From DAOTWY01 sp003696565 (GTDB taxonomy: Bacteria; Chloroflexota; Anaerolineae; Aggregatilineales; Phototrophicaceae): a stretch of DNA of 61,375 nucleotides. Below the pieces are notes generated by a model that was not told where the DNA came from, did no database searches, and worked only from the letters and a program-made list of their open reading frames with translations. Position numbers and translations under genes: made by a program. Below are positions 34,053 through 42,069 of the stretch, piece by piece. Position 1 is the stretch's first letter; the number at the start of each line of letters is the position of its first letter. The stretch spans positions 1-61,375 of the forward strand of contig DAOTWY010000162.1 in assembly GCA_034435635.1 (NCBI GenBank). The letters run 5' to 3'.

Positions 34053-35486
34053 ATGAAGAACAAGTATTATCTGTTGAGCCTGGGTTGTTCAAAAAATACC
34101 GTTGATTCTGAAAGCATCGCACAAATCTTGAATCAACACGGTATGCATGGGGTAGGTGATCCAACTCATGCTGAGGTGTTGATTGTTAATACCTGTGGAT
34201 TTATTGACGCTGCTAAGGAAGAATCCATCAACGCTTTAAGGGAATTAGTGGATATTAAAACCGCGAACCAAATGGTGATCGCAGCGGGTTGCCTGTCTCA
34301 ACGTTATGGTAAGGATTTGATCCAATACGTACCAGGGTTGGATGGTGTTATTGGTACACGCCGCTGGATGGATATTTTTGATTTAATCAAACGGCTTCGT
34401 AAGCGCAAACATCCAGAACCGATGTATCACTTACCAACTGATGCGAAAGTTGTTGGCTTAGATGAACGTGGTGTATTACGTGCCAGCGTGCAGGGGGCAA
34501 GTGCCTACCTCAAAATCGCAGATGGGTGTCGCCGTCCATGTGCTTTTTGCGCCATCCCTAAAATCAAAGGAACAGCGGTCAGTCGTCCGGTAGAATCAAT
34601 CGTTGCGGAAGCAGTCCGCTTACAAGAACTTGGCGTGAAGGAAATCATGCTCATCGCCCAAGATAGCACAGATTATGGCTACGATTTAGGGCTGAAGGAT
34701 GGCTTGGCACATCTTTTAGATGAAATTGTCGCCGCCGCGCCGGAAATCCCATGGATTCGCATTATGTATGCTTATCCTGGGTATGTTACCCCACGCTTGA
34801 TGGAGACAATGGCAAAGCATAAGCAAGTTTTGCCGTATTTGGATATTCCATTACAACATGGGCATCGTGAAACACTGAAACGGATGAAGCGACCGGCAAA
34901 AATCGAATGGGTCTATGAAACAATCTCTAAATTACGACAAACAATGCCAGAACTTGCCGTCCGAACAACATTTATCGTTGGTTATCCTGGTGAGACGGAT
35001 GAAGAATTTGATGCACTCATGCAATTTGTGGATGACCTGCAATTTGATCGTGTTGGGGTTTTCAAATATTCCTATGAGATTGGAACACCTAGTGCCACCT
35101 TGCCTAATCATGTGGCAGATGAGGTAAAACAGGCTCGTTGGGAACGTCTTATGGAACATCAGCAGCAGATTAGCCTGGCGAAAAACCAAGCGTTCGTGGG
35201 CAAAACATTGGATATTTTGGTGGAAGGGCATGGTGCCGGAGAAGACGAAAACGGTAATCTGCTAGATGAAACTATTAGCTTGGGGCGCAGTTATCGTGAT
35301 GCGCCAGAAATTGATGGGTATGTCTTGGTTGAAGGCGAGCTACCTATTGGGGAGATTGTTCCCGTTCGTATTACTGGCGCAACAACTTACGATCTGATAG
35401 CAACTGTTGATACAACTAAACCACAAATCATAAAACCTGGTACAATCTATAGCGAAGGGATGATTGATCTCGATTCGATTTTATGA
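34053..35486 (+). CDS. rimO: Ribosomal protein S12 methylthiotransferase
   Basis: A 477-aa radical-SAM enzyme that methylthiolates Asp of ribosomal protein S12. The N-terminal cluster domain starts LLSLGCSKNTVDSES and continues VNTCGFIDAAKEES and AAGCLSQRYG. The radical-SAM cysteines are CRRPCAFC (159, 163, 166). The C-terminus is a TRAM domain. RimO rather than MiaB is supported by the NTVDSE and GFIDAAKEES motifs. I prefer ATG 34053, 8 nt after AAGGA, to the in-frame ATG 34044, which overlaps the previous stop. Confidence 0.93.
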   Translation: MKNKYYLLSLGCSKNTVDSESIAQILNQHGMHGVGDPTHAEVLIVNTCGFIDAAKEESINALRELVDIKTANQMVIAAGCLSQRYGKDLIQYVPGLDGVIGTRRWMDIFDLIKRLRKRKHPEPMYHLPTDAKVVGLDERGVLRASVQGASAYLKIADGCRRPCAFCAIPKIKGTAVSRPVESIVAEAVRLQELGVKEIMLIAQDSTDYGYDLGLKDGLAHLLDEIVAAAPEIPWIRIMYAYPGYVTPRLMETMAKHKQVLPYLDIPLQHGHRETLKRMKRPAKIEWVYETISKLRQTMPELAVRTTFIVGYPGETDEEFDALMQFVDDLQFDRVGVFKYSYEIGTPSATLPNHVADEVKQARWERLMEHQQQISLAKNQAFVGKTLDILVEGHGAGEDENGNLLDETISLGRSYRDAPEIDGYVLVEGELPIGEIVPVRITGATTYDLIATVDTTKPQIIKPGTIYSEGMIDLDSIL

Positions 35487-35508
35487 TCAAACTATAGGCA
35501 TCAATAAA

Positions 35509-35886
35509 ATGCCCGTAAAAATTTCTTGGCAAGTTAATAATCGCATTTTGCTAGTTACAGGCTTTGATGAAGTTACATTTGAGGATTTAAATCCGGTTAA
35601 TGATCTGCTGTTAGCCACACTTAAAAATGATACAGTACATTTAATTGTTGATCGACGTTTGATCACAAAGTATCCTCTTAACATCATCAAGCTAAAAAAC
35701 ACACTTAGCAGTTTGAACCATCCTAACTTTGGGTGGTTACTGATTGTTGATGAACAAGATGCAATGCGGGATTTTTTGATAGGGATTGTGACGCAACTAA
35801 TGCGGACACCATTTCGACGAATCGAAACCTTAGATGATGCAATAACATTTCTGTACCAGCATGATGAAACGCTTAGTCGTGTTTAA
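35509..35886 (+). CDS. Small conserved-looking protein of unknown function
   Basis: A 125-aa soluble protein with alternating strand and helix pattern (ISWQVNNRILLVTGFDEV; VHLIVDRRLITKYP; FGWLLIVDEQDAMRDFLIGI), somewhat like STAS or SpoIIAA-type folds, although I cannot assign it. The same order (short strands, a D-R-R motif, then RDFLIG) suggests a compact interaction domain. ATG 35509 is preferred over a TTG at 35464 near the end of rimO. It overlaps the facing RNase Z gene by 4 nt at the stops. Confidence 0.65.
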   Translation: MPVKISWQVNNRILLVTGFDEVTFEDLNPVNDLLLATLKNDTVHLIVDRRLITKYPLNIIKLKNTLSSLNHPNFGWLLIVDEQDAMRDFLIGIVTQLMRTPFRRIETLDDAITFLYQHDETLSRV

Positions 35887-36857
35887 TCTAACAGATCATC
35901 TATTTCGGGTTCGGTATCTTTTTTGAGCGCGGTTTGTCCCCGTCGGATCATAAAATGATCTAAATCCCGCACAACATAAGCACTTGGATAAACACCTTGC
36001 GCCTCTGCAATCATATCTCGCTCACGATACCGCCTTGAGACGTGGTTAATTAATAACGATTTTACGTTGGCTTTAATTGCCAATTCTGCTGCTTGTTTGA
36101 CTGTGATATGCCCAAACAAACTTGCTTCTGTTGCTTCACTATCTAAAAATGTGCCTTCAATTACTAATGTGTCAGCATCCTGGACATATTCAACTAAATT
36201 ATCTGTTCTTGCAGTATCACCTACATAAGCCAACTTAGTACCCTTGATTGGTTCCCCTAAGACCATATCCGGCGTGATAATTCTACCATCTGATAGTGTG
36301 ATAGCATCCCCTTTGACTAGTTTGCCGCGCTCTGGTCCCGCAGGTACACCCAACGCCTCAGCTTTTTCAACTAAAAACGGGCGATGGGCGTGTTCTTCAA
36401 AAACATACCCCCAATTACCATGCCCGCGATGTGTTACTGGGAATGCTGTTACACTAAATCGCTTGGTTTCAATGATTTTGCCAGGCTTTGTGATGTCAAT
36501 GAGATGGATAGGGATCGGTGGTTTTTCGTTTCTCAGTACAACATCATAAATCAACGCTTGAATGCGGTCTAAAGCAGGTTTACCGCCCCAAATTTCAATT
36601 TCATTGATTCCACCTTCCCAACGGACAAACGTGGAAAGCAATCCACCTAACCCTAGAATATGATCCAAATGAGAATGTGTGACGAGGATTTTGGTCAACT
36701 TTTTAAAACCAATGCCACTGCGTAGAATTTGGCGTTGTGTGCCTTCTCCACAGTCAATTAAAAAACGATGCTCACCTGCCAAAATAACCGAAGACGTTAA
36801 CCCACGATAGACTGATGGGGCAGATGCTGATGTGCCAAGAAATAGAATCTCAAACAT
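35883..36857 (-). CDS. rnz: Ribonuclease Z (tRNA 3' processing endonuclease)
   Basis: A 324-aa metallo-beta-lactamase-fold nuclease that cleaves tRNA 3' trailers. It has LIDCGEGTQRQILRSG, the zinc motif VTHSHLDHILGLGGL, PVTHRGHGNWGYVF, YVGDTART, and the late NHVSRRY. Length is normal for the bacterial short form. It is the last gene of the minus-strand block and overlaps the preceding membrane gene at its start by a few nt. Confidence 0.92.
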   Translation of the reverse strand: MFEILFLGTSASAPSVYRGLTSSVILAGEHRFLIDCGEGTQRQILRSGIGFKKLTKILVTHSHLDHILGLGGLLSTFVRWEGGINEIEIWGGKPALDRIQALIYDVVLRNEKPPIPIHLIDITKPGKIIETKRFSVTAFPVTHRGHGNWGYVFEEHAHRPFLVEKAEALGVPAGPERGKLVKGDAITLSDGRIITPDMVLGEPIKGTKLAYVGDTARTDNLVEYVQDADTLVIEGTFLDSEATEASLFGHITVKQAAELAIKANVKSLLINHVSRRYRERDMIAEAQGVYPSAYVVRDLDHFMIRRGQTALKKDTEPEIDDLLD

Positions 36858-38878
36858 TATTGAATACGTATTGGTGATTGCAGAAAAATGCGCGTGCCTC
36901 GCGCTTGACCATTATCTAACACATCTAGCCGTAAGTCACTAGTGGTTTGATAGGCTCCTATGGAAACTTGATATTGCCCCGCTGGTAATGAGGTGGGCAG
37001 TACAATATATGTGACCTGAATGAATACATCGCGATCTTGTAGATAACGTGGGTTTAGGTTCAATATATCGGTATTTGCCGGCGGGCTTGCTCCTGGGTCA
37101 GATAAAATATGTGTAAATAATCGTAAATCTGGCGGGACTTTCCCCTGGGTGCGCCAATAGGTGATAAGCGTGATAATGTCTCCAGGGTGATAGTCTTGTC
37201 CATTCACTAATTGATATCCCAAAAATGTGACATTACCACCGAAACTGATCGGAGTATTAAAAACCACTTCTGATGAACCACCTGCTTCTGGTGCATAACT
37301 GACCTTTGACCCAATAACTGGATCAGTTAGTTGCCCTAGTAACGCCTCTAATTCGGCTTTTTGATTGAGCAACAATACGCCATCGGGGGGTAGATGGATA
37401 TCCTGGACATAATCTCCAGCTTGTAACCACGCTCTAATGGTTGGATGCGCCTCCATGATATTAGCCGGATTTGGCAGGATGATTTGTTGTGTTTCTCCAC
37501 CATTGGTAAAAACTAATGCGTTATAACAATCAACGTAGCGTATGTTGAACGAGTCTTTACGATTTAACATAATTGAGATTAATTGGGCATCTGTCAATTG
37601 GGAGGATGTTGGGCTTTGATTGGTTGTCCAGCCACAAATAATTGTTGGATACTCGTCAGCTGTTCGGTCAATATAGGCGGCTAATTGTCCTAGGCGATAA
37701 TGCTTTGTGGCTTGTACGCTTGGGGTGTTTTGCCAATTGATGAATAAGTCCTGCACTGTCCAAAAGCCATTTGCAATAATTAATAACCCAGCTCCACCTA
37801 CAATGACCCAACGCGGCAGATAGTCCATAAGAATGGTAATACCAAGTCCAAAAAATAAAACCAATATTGGAAGTGATGCCGCATAATTTAAAAAATTTGG
37901 TACTTTGGCAGAAAATAGAAAAACTGGACTCAAAACTAAACTTGCAATTAAAAGTAATGCAAAGCGTGGTTGTCGCCAATCTCGCAGGGCAACCAGAAAA
38001 CCGATGATCATCATGACCAATGCCACGGGTTCAAACAATGGGCGACCTGGTATATTATGCAAGGGGTTTGCATCACCACGGATGCCTAAAGCACTGATAC
38101 CATCTAAAACAGCGTTGGCGGTCAGTGTTGCTTTTTCACCAATTAGACGATCAATCCCACCTAGTTGCGGGTTACGAAGTGATGAAATCAGATATGGCAT
38201 ACCCATGATGATAATAATCAACAGCGCAAAACCAATATAACTGAGTCGTCGCCGAGACATCTGCTGCCCAGAGGCTAACATAAAGATGATGAATAGCGAG
38301 CTGAACGCCAAAATAAGCAAGCCAACCGGATGAATATACAAGCTAATGCCGATAAGCACCCCTAAAAAGGCGGCGATTGTGGTGTTGTCACCGCGTTTAC
38401 GCCGGCGTTTATAAATGGGCAGAGCTATGGACAGCATCAGGATAACCACAGCAACCCAAAAGGGTAGCATGGTATATGGGATAACCTGACGTGAAAGCAA
38501 ATTACTCCACAAGTTTACAGCCAGCAACCCCATTGCGCTTAAGCCACCAACCGCACCAAACAAGCGTTTACCCGCAGCGTATACCACTGCCAACATAATT
38601 AAATTGACCCACAGCGAAAGTAATCGATACCCTAGTGTTCCACCACCTATCATTGAAGTGACGAACGCTAGCGTAATCTGATAAAATCCCTCACGTCCTT
38701 CTCCACCAAGGTCATAAAAGACTTCAATGTTGCCGCTTTTTGCAGTTTCTGCGATGCGAATGTTAATAATTTCATCCTCGTGGAATCCGCTAGGTAGCGT
38801 TGTGAAATTCCATACCCGCAGCCCTGCGCCTAGCAAGAGCAGAATTACAGCGATAATGTAGCTAACACGACCAGACAT
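36857..38878 (-). CDS. GT39/ArnT-like membrane glycosyltransferase with C-terminal beta domain
   Basis: A 673-aa protein. The first loop has FHEDEIINIRIAETA, again the acidic pair of GT-C enzymes, followed by about ten membrane spans. The last 250 residues are extracytoplasmic and end in a beta-rich domain (VTFLGYQLVNGQDYHPGDII; LPAGQYQVSIGAYQTTSDLR) often seen in Chloroflexota GT39-like proteins. ATG 38878 with GGGAAG upstream is chosen; a TTG at 38911 would overlap the CopD-like gene. Donor and acceptor are unknown. Confidence 0.8.
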   Translation of the reverse strand: MSGRVSYIIAVILLLLGAGLRVWNFTTLPSGFHEDEIINIRIAETAKSGNIEVFYDLGGEGREGFYQITLAFVTSMIGGGTLGYRLLSLWVNLIMLAVVYAAGKRLFGAVGGLSAMGLLAVNLWSNLLSRQVIPYTMLPFWVAVVILMLSIALPIYKRRRKRGDNTTIAAFLGVLIGISLYIHPVGLLILAFSSLFIIFMLASGQQMSRRRLSYIGFALLIIIIMGMPYLISSLRNPQLGGIDRLIGEKATLTANAVLDGISALGIRGDANPLHNIPGRPLFEPVALVMMIIGFLVALRDWRQPRFALLLIASLVLSPVFLFSAKVPNFLNYAASLPILVLFFGLGITILMDYLPRWVIVGGAGLLIIANGFWTVQDLFINWQNTPSVQATKHYRLGQLAAYIDRTADEYPTIICGWTTNQSPTSSQLTDAQLISIMLNRKDSFNIRYVDCYNALVFTNGGETQQIILPNPANIMEAHPTIRAWLQAGDYVQDIHLPPDGVLLLNQKAELEALLGQLTDPVIGSKVSYAPEAGGSSEVVFNTPISFGGNVTFLGYQLVNGQDYHPGDIITLITYWRTQGKVPPDLRLFTHILSDPGASPPANTDILNLNPRYLQDRDVFIQVTYIVLPTSLPAGQYQVSIGAYQTTSDLRLDVLDNGQARGTRIFLQSPIRIQ

Positions 38879-38892
38879 AGCTTCCCTACTCT

Positions 38893-39420
38893 TTATAATG
38901 ACCCCGCCCAAGCACTGAACCCTAACACCAATATCGCCAAAACCACATTAAATGCTGTCAGGCGAACCTCTTTGCGCCGGAGTGCTTGCCACTCATCTGG
39001 GTCACCTTTACCGTGTTCTAGCAATAAGGTGGTGCGCTCCAATGCCGGTATAATGCCATATTGTAACAACACCCCACTGATAATCATGCCCCCAATGGCG
39101 AGATGTTTTAGCAGAATAACCACGCTCCACTGATTATTGATCGTCAAAAAACCATCATAATTTTCATCCAACGACATTTGAAACAGCCCTGTGACGATCA
39201 ACACGCCTAAACTCAAATTCCCCCAAGGGATGAAACGTTTTCTTAATCGGCTCAACAGATGATATAGCGTTGGGGTGTTTTCTAAGGTGCGGCGGACTTC
39301 GGGCCACACCAACAAACTGGTGATAATTAACCCCCCAACCCAAACTGCTGTGGCTAATAGATGAAAGAATAAACTAATGGCAAGGATTGTACTCTGGGGC
39401 ATAAGCTGACTCATATTCAT
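38893..39420 (-). CDS. CopD-like four-helix membrane protein
   Basis: A protein of about 175 aa with four membrane segments (LAISLFFHLLATAVWVGGLI; GNLSLGVLIVTGLFQM; LLKHLAIGGMIISGVLLQY; FNVVLAILVLGFSAWAGSL). It matches the CopD domain, including FHLLATAVWVGG with a conserved His. CopD proteins are linked to copper uptake or heme/copper respiratory assembly. The start overlaps the end of the upstream glycosidase-like gene by about 47 nt, and ATG 39414 or 39402 are possible too. Confidence 0.72.
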   Translation of the reverse strand: MNMSQLMPQSTILAISLFFHLLATAVWVGGLIITSLLVWPEVRRTLENTPTLYHLLSRLRKRFIPWGNLSLGVLIVTGLFQMSLDENYDGFLTINNQWSVVILLKHLAIGGMIISGVLLQYGIIPALERTTLLLEHGKGDPDEWQALRRKEVRLTAFNVVLAILVLGFSAWAGSL

Positions 39421-40609
39421 CACGCGCGGGGAAGATCACATCACCGCAATACTTTTCCATTTGAGCTAATCCAGCAAATGCAGGACGGATTGCACCAGTT
39501 TCTGCGTCATTTAATGCCCACCAAAATTGTTCATCGGCTTGTGTCCAACCAGGTTTGGCAAAATAAATCACAGACATCAATCCAACCCAGGGTCGCCAGT
39601 GTTCTGCTGCATATCGAAAGGCTGCCACTAAATAATCACGCTGTTGTGCTTCATTCACCGCGTGCCAAGCATAGTCTGGATTGGTTTGATCAATTGTATA
39701 ACCCATTTCTAAAATAGCAATTTGGCGGGCGGCATCCTCATTTGCAATCATGATTTTACGTAAATCCTCTACACGACGGAAGGTTGCCCATCGCCCACGT
39801 CCGTCTCGTTCTGCGTCATCTGGTCCATACTCTGGGGGTACACCCCAGCCTGGCGCATGAACACCAACAACATCAACATATTGCTGAAAGTTTGCATCAT
39901 ACATCGCTTGTAAGTAAAGATCATCGCGGTGTGCTGTGTCATCCATATTACCAGTTGGTGATAACCCCGCAGAGATGATAATCGCATTGGGGTCAGCGGC
40001 ACGAATTGCTTCACTACATGCCCGTAAATGTACCACATAATCCGCTGCATTCGGTGGGCGATTTCCCCATTCTCGCGATAAATTAGGCTCATTCCAGATT
40101 TGGTAAGCGCGAATGCGCCCAGCATAACGGGCTGCTACCATCCCACAAAATTCTGCCCAGTCATCTGGATTATCTGCTGGAGCATCAACATATGACCCTT
40201 CTGACTGAGGGGGTAAGCTCGGGTGTGCCCAATCTGGAGCATCGCTCAGGCGCACAACCAGGTAAACCCCTTTATTTTCAGCTTCTGATACGATTCGGTC
40301 AGCCACATCAAAGTGCCACTCATCTGGATTTGGCTCAATATCTTGCCAGGCAAAAATTTGCTTGGCATGGGTAAATGCCAACAATCGCACCCATTCCAGA
40401 TGATGCCCTAATGTTGTGCCATCCACATCCCACCAACCAAAAATTTGCACACCATACGTTAACGATGTAAAAGGTGGGTCAATGATGGCATCAGCATGAA
40501 AGGGATCGTGGTTTTGACGTGTTATCAATAACAAACCAACAACGATTATAAAGACAACAAACAAGGTCAGGATCATCAACCTGACCTTGCTATTCATGAT
40601 GATAGACAT
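39374..40609 (-). CDS. Clan-A glycosidase-like membrane-anchored protein (paralogue 1)
   Basis: A 411-aa protein with one N-terminal membrane anchor (LMILTLFVVFIIVVGLLLI) and an extracellular TIM-barrel domain. The acid/base Glu is in QIWNEPNLSREW and the likely nucleophile Glu is in ILEMGYTID, as in GH5/GH39-like families of clan GH-A. Trp-rich stretches (FGWWDVDG; DAPDWAHPSLP) would line a sugar cleft. It shares WNEPNL and a following AIRAADPNAIIISAGLSPTG block with the three genes upstream, so all four derive from one ancestor. Confidence 0.82.
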   Translation of the reverse strand: MSIIMNSKVRLMILTLFVVFIIVVGLLLITRQNHDPFHADAIIDPPFTSLTYGVQIFGWWDVDGTTLGHHLEWVRLLAFTHAKQIFAWQDIEPNPDEWHFDVADRIVSEAENKGVYLVVRLSDAPDWAHPSLPPQSEGSYVDAPADNPDDWAEFCGMVAARYAGRIRAYQIWNEPNLSREWGNRPPNAADYVVHLRACSEAIRAADPNAIIISAGLSPTGNMDDTAHRDDLYLQAMYDANFQQYVDVVGVHAPGWGVPPEYGPDDAERDGRGRWATFRRVEDLRKIMIANEDAARQIAILEMGYTIDQTNPDYAWHAVNEAQQRDYLVAAFRYAAEHWRPWVGLMSVIYFAKPGWTQADEQFWWALNDAETGAIRPAFAGLAQMEKYCGDVIFPARDEYESAYAPEYNPCH

Positions 40610-40612
40610 AAG

Positions 40613-42061
40613 CTAATTGCCTGTGTTACGTGCAGCAGTCCATTCTACAATGGCATCAAACGCCGGACGGCGGGTAAACCCTGGTCCAATCAAGGAATAG
40701 GGGGTGTTGTCGCTTTCGGTACTCCAGCCTGCTTGTGGTCCATAGTTCAAATTCCAGATGAATGCCAACCACACAATGCCCCATTCTTCCATGTTGTTCA
40801 GGGCTTCAATTGTCCATTGGGCTTGTTCTTCCAGCGTGTTATCCAACGCAAAGCCGAAGTAATCCGGCACGCCTTCCAGGTCTTCTGCTACAGCCCAACC
40901 GAACTCTGTCACACATAACCGTTGCCATCCGCCCGCTACGGCAATTTTGTTAGCATAAGTTTGCAACGTACTGGCAAATGACCAGCTATGATGCGGGTTA
41001 TCAAACGGACCACGGAATTGTGCTGTTGGGTCATCCACAACGTTATCCCATGTTACACTTGGTCCGATATTATATCCGTTATGATGTGCGCCTACGCATT
41101 CCGTCCAGCTTAAAAGACCAGCTTGTAACGCCTGATCGAGATAATCAAAATCGTCAATAGCGGTCACTTCGCCAGTTTCTGGTACAACATAACCACCGGT
41201 GGGGGAAAGCGCGCCGCTGACGACAATCACACCTGGGTCAAGGTTTTTAATTGTGGTATAAGCGATGCGCATCATTTCTACAAAACGCGCTGCATCTAAC
41301 CCATTCACAGATGCCCATTCACGCTTGAGGTTGGGTTCGTTCCAAACTTCAACAGCATGGATATAACCCGGATAACGTGTCATCATCGCGGTTAAAAAGT
41401 TAGCAAAATCTTGCAAATCTGCTGGAGGTCCATCTTCAGTTAAATCGGCACCGGGTTCACGCGCCCAGTCTGGTGCAGCAACCACAGAAACCAGCACCTT
41501 AAAACCATATTCGTGGGCGATGGGTAATACCAAATCAAGCTTTGCCCAGTTATATTCACCAGGATTGATCTCGATTTCTTCCCAGCGGACTTGCTGTTTA
41601 ATCCAATTTAACCCCAGGGCGTTGACATCGTTCATCCAAATACGCTGTGTGTCTGGGTTAAGATCAAGGCTGTATTGAACTTGAATACCCACCTGATAGT
41701 CCGGCACGTTTACTGGCAAAATGGTCGGAACTGGCTGGGGGGAATCCTGCATGATTGTCGGCTGATTACTTGTTTCAATCGTTTCTGGTTGTTGGGCAAT
41801 GGGCGCGGCAGCAACAAGTGTGGGGACAGGGGTGGCTGCGGGTACATCGGTCGCCTTAGAGGCAATCGGCAACGCGACATTATTGTCATTTGAACCATTA
41901 CCATCTGGCAGGGATATGCCTTGGCTTTGGTCTAGTGGGTTTGATGTGTTATATGTTAAGTAAATGGCAAAAAAGACGATCATCCCTACCAAAATGGTTA
42001 ATCCCGTCCAGGCGAAGGCAAAGCCTCTGATTTGTCGATTAATAAGCGTTTGTGTTGCCAT
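40613..42061 (-). CDS. Clan-A glycosidase-like membrane-anchored protein (paralogue 2)
   Basis: A 482-aa protein. An N-terminal anchor (FAWTGLTILVGMIVFFAIYL) is followed by a Pro/Thr/Gln linker (to about residue 120) and the glycosidase domain. The acid/base site is VEVWNEPNLKREW and the nucleophile site is CVTEFGWAV. A conserved block reads DPGVIVVSGALSPTGG. AGGAGAA gives a strong start at 42061. Stop-to-start distance to paralogue 1 is only 3 nt, so they are one operon. Confidence 0.85.
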   Translation of the reverse strand: MATQTLINRQIRGFAFAWTGLTILVGMIVFFAIYLTYNTSNPLDQSQGISLPDGNGSNDNNVALPIASKATDVPAATPVPTLVAAAPIAQQPETIETSNQPTIMQDSPQPVPTILPVNVPDYQVGIQVQYSLDLNPDTQRIWMNDVNALGLNWIKQQVRWEEIEINPGEYNWAKLDLVLPIAHEYGFKVLVSVVAAPDWAREPGADLTEDGPPADLQDFANFLTAMMTRYPGYIHAVEVWNEPNLKREWASVNGLDAARFVEMMRIAYTTIKNLDPGVIVVSGALSPTGGYVVPETGEVTAIDDFDYLDQALQAGLLSWTECVGAHHNGYNIGPSVTWDNVVDDPTAQFRGPFDNPHHSWSFASTLQTYANKIAVAGGWQRLCVTEFGWAVAEDLEGVPDYFGFALDNTLEEQAQWTIEALNNMEEWGIVWLAFIWNLNYGPQAGWSTESDNTPYSLIGPGFTRRPAFDAIVEWTAARNTGN

Positions 42062-42069
42062 AAATTCTC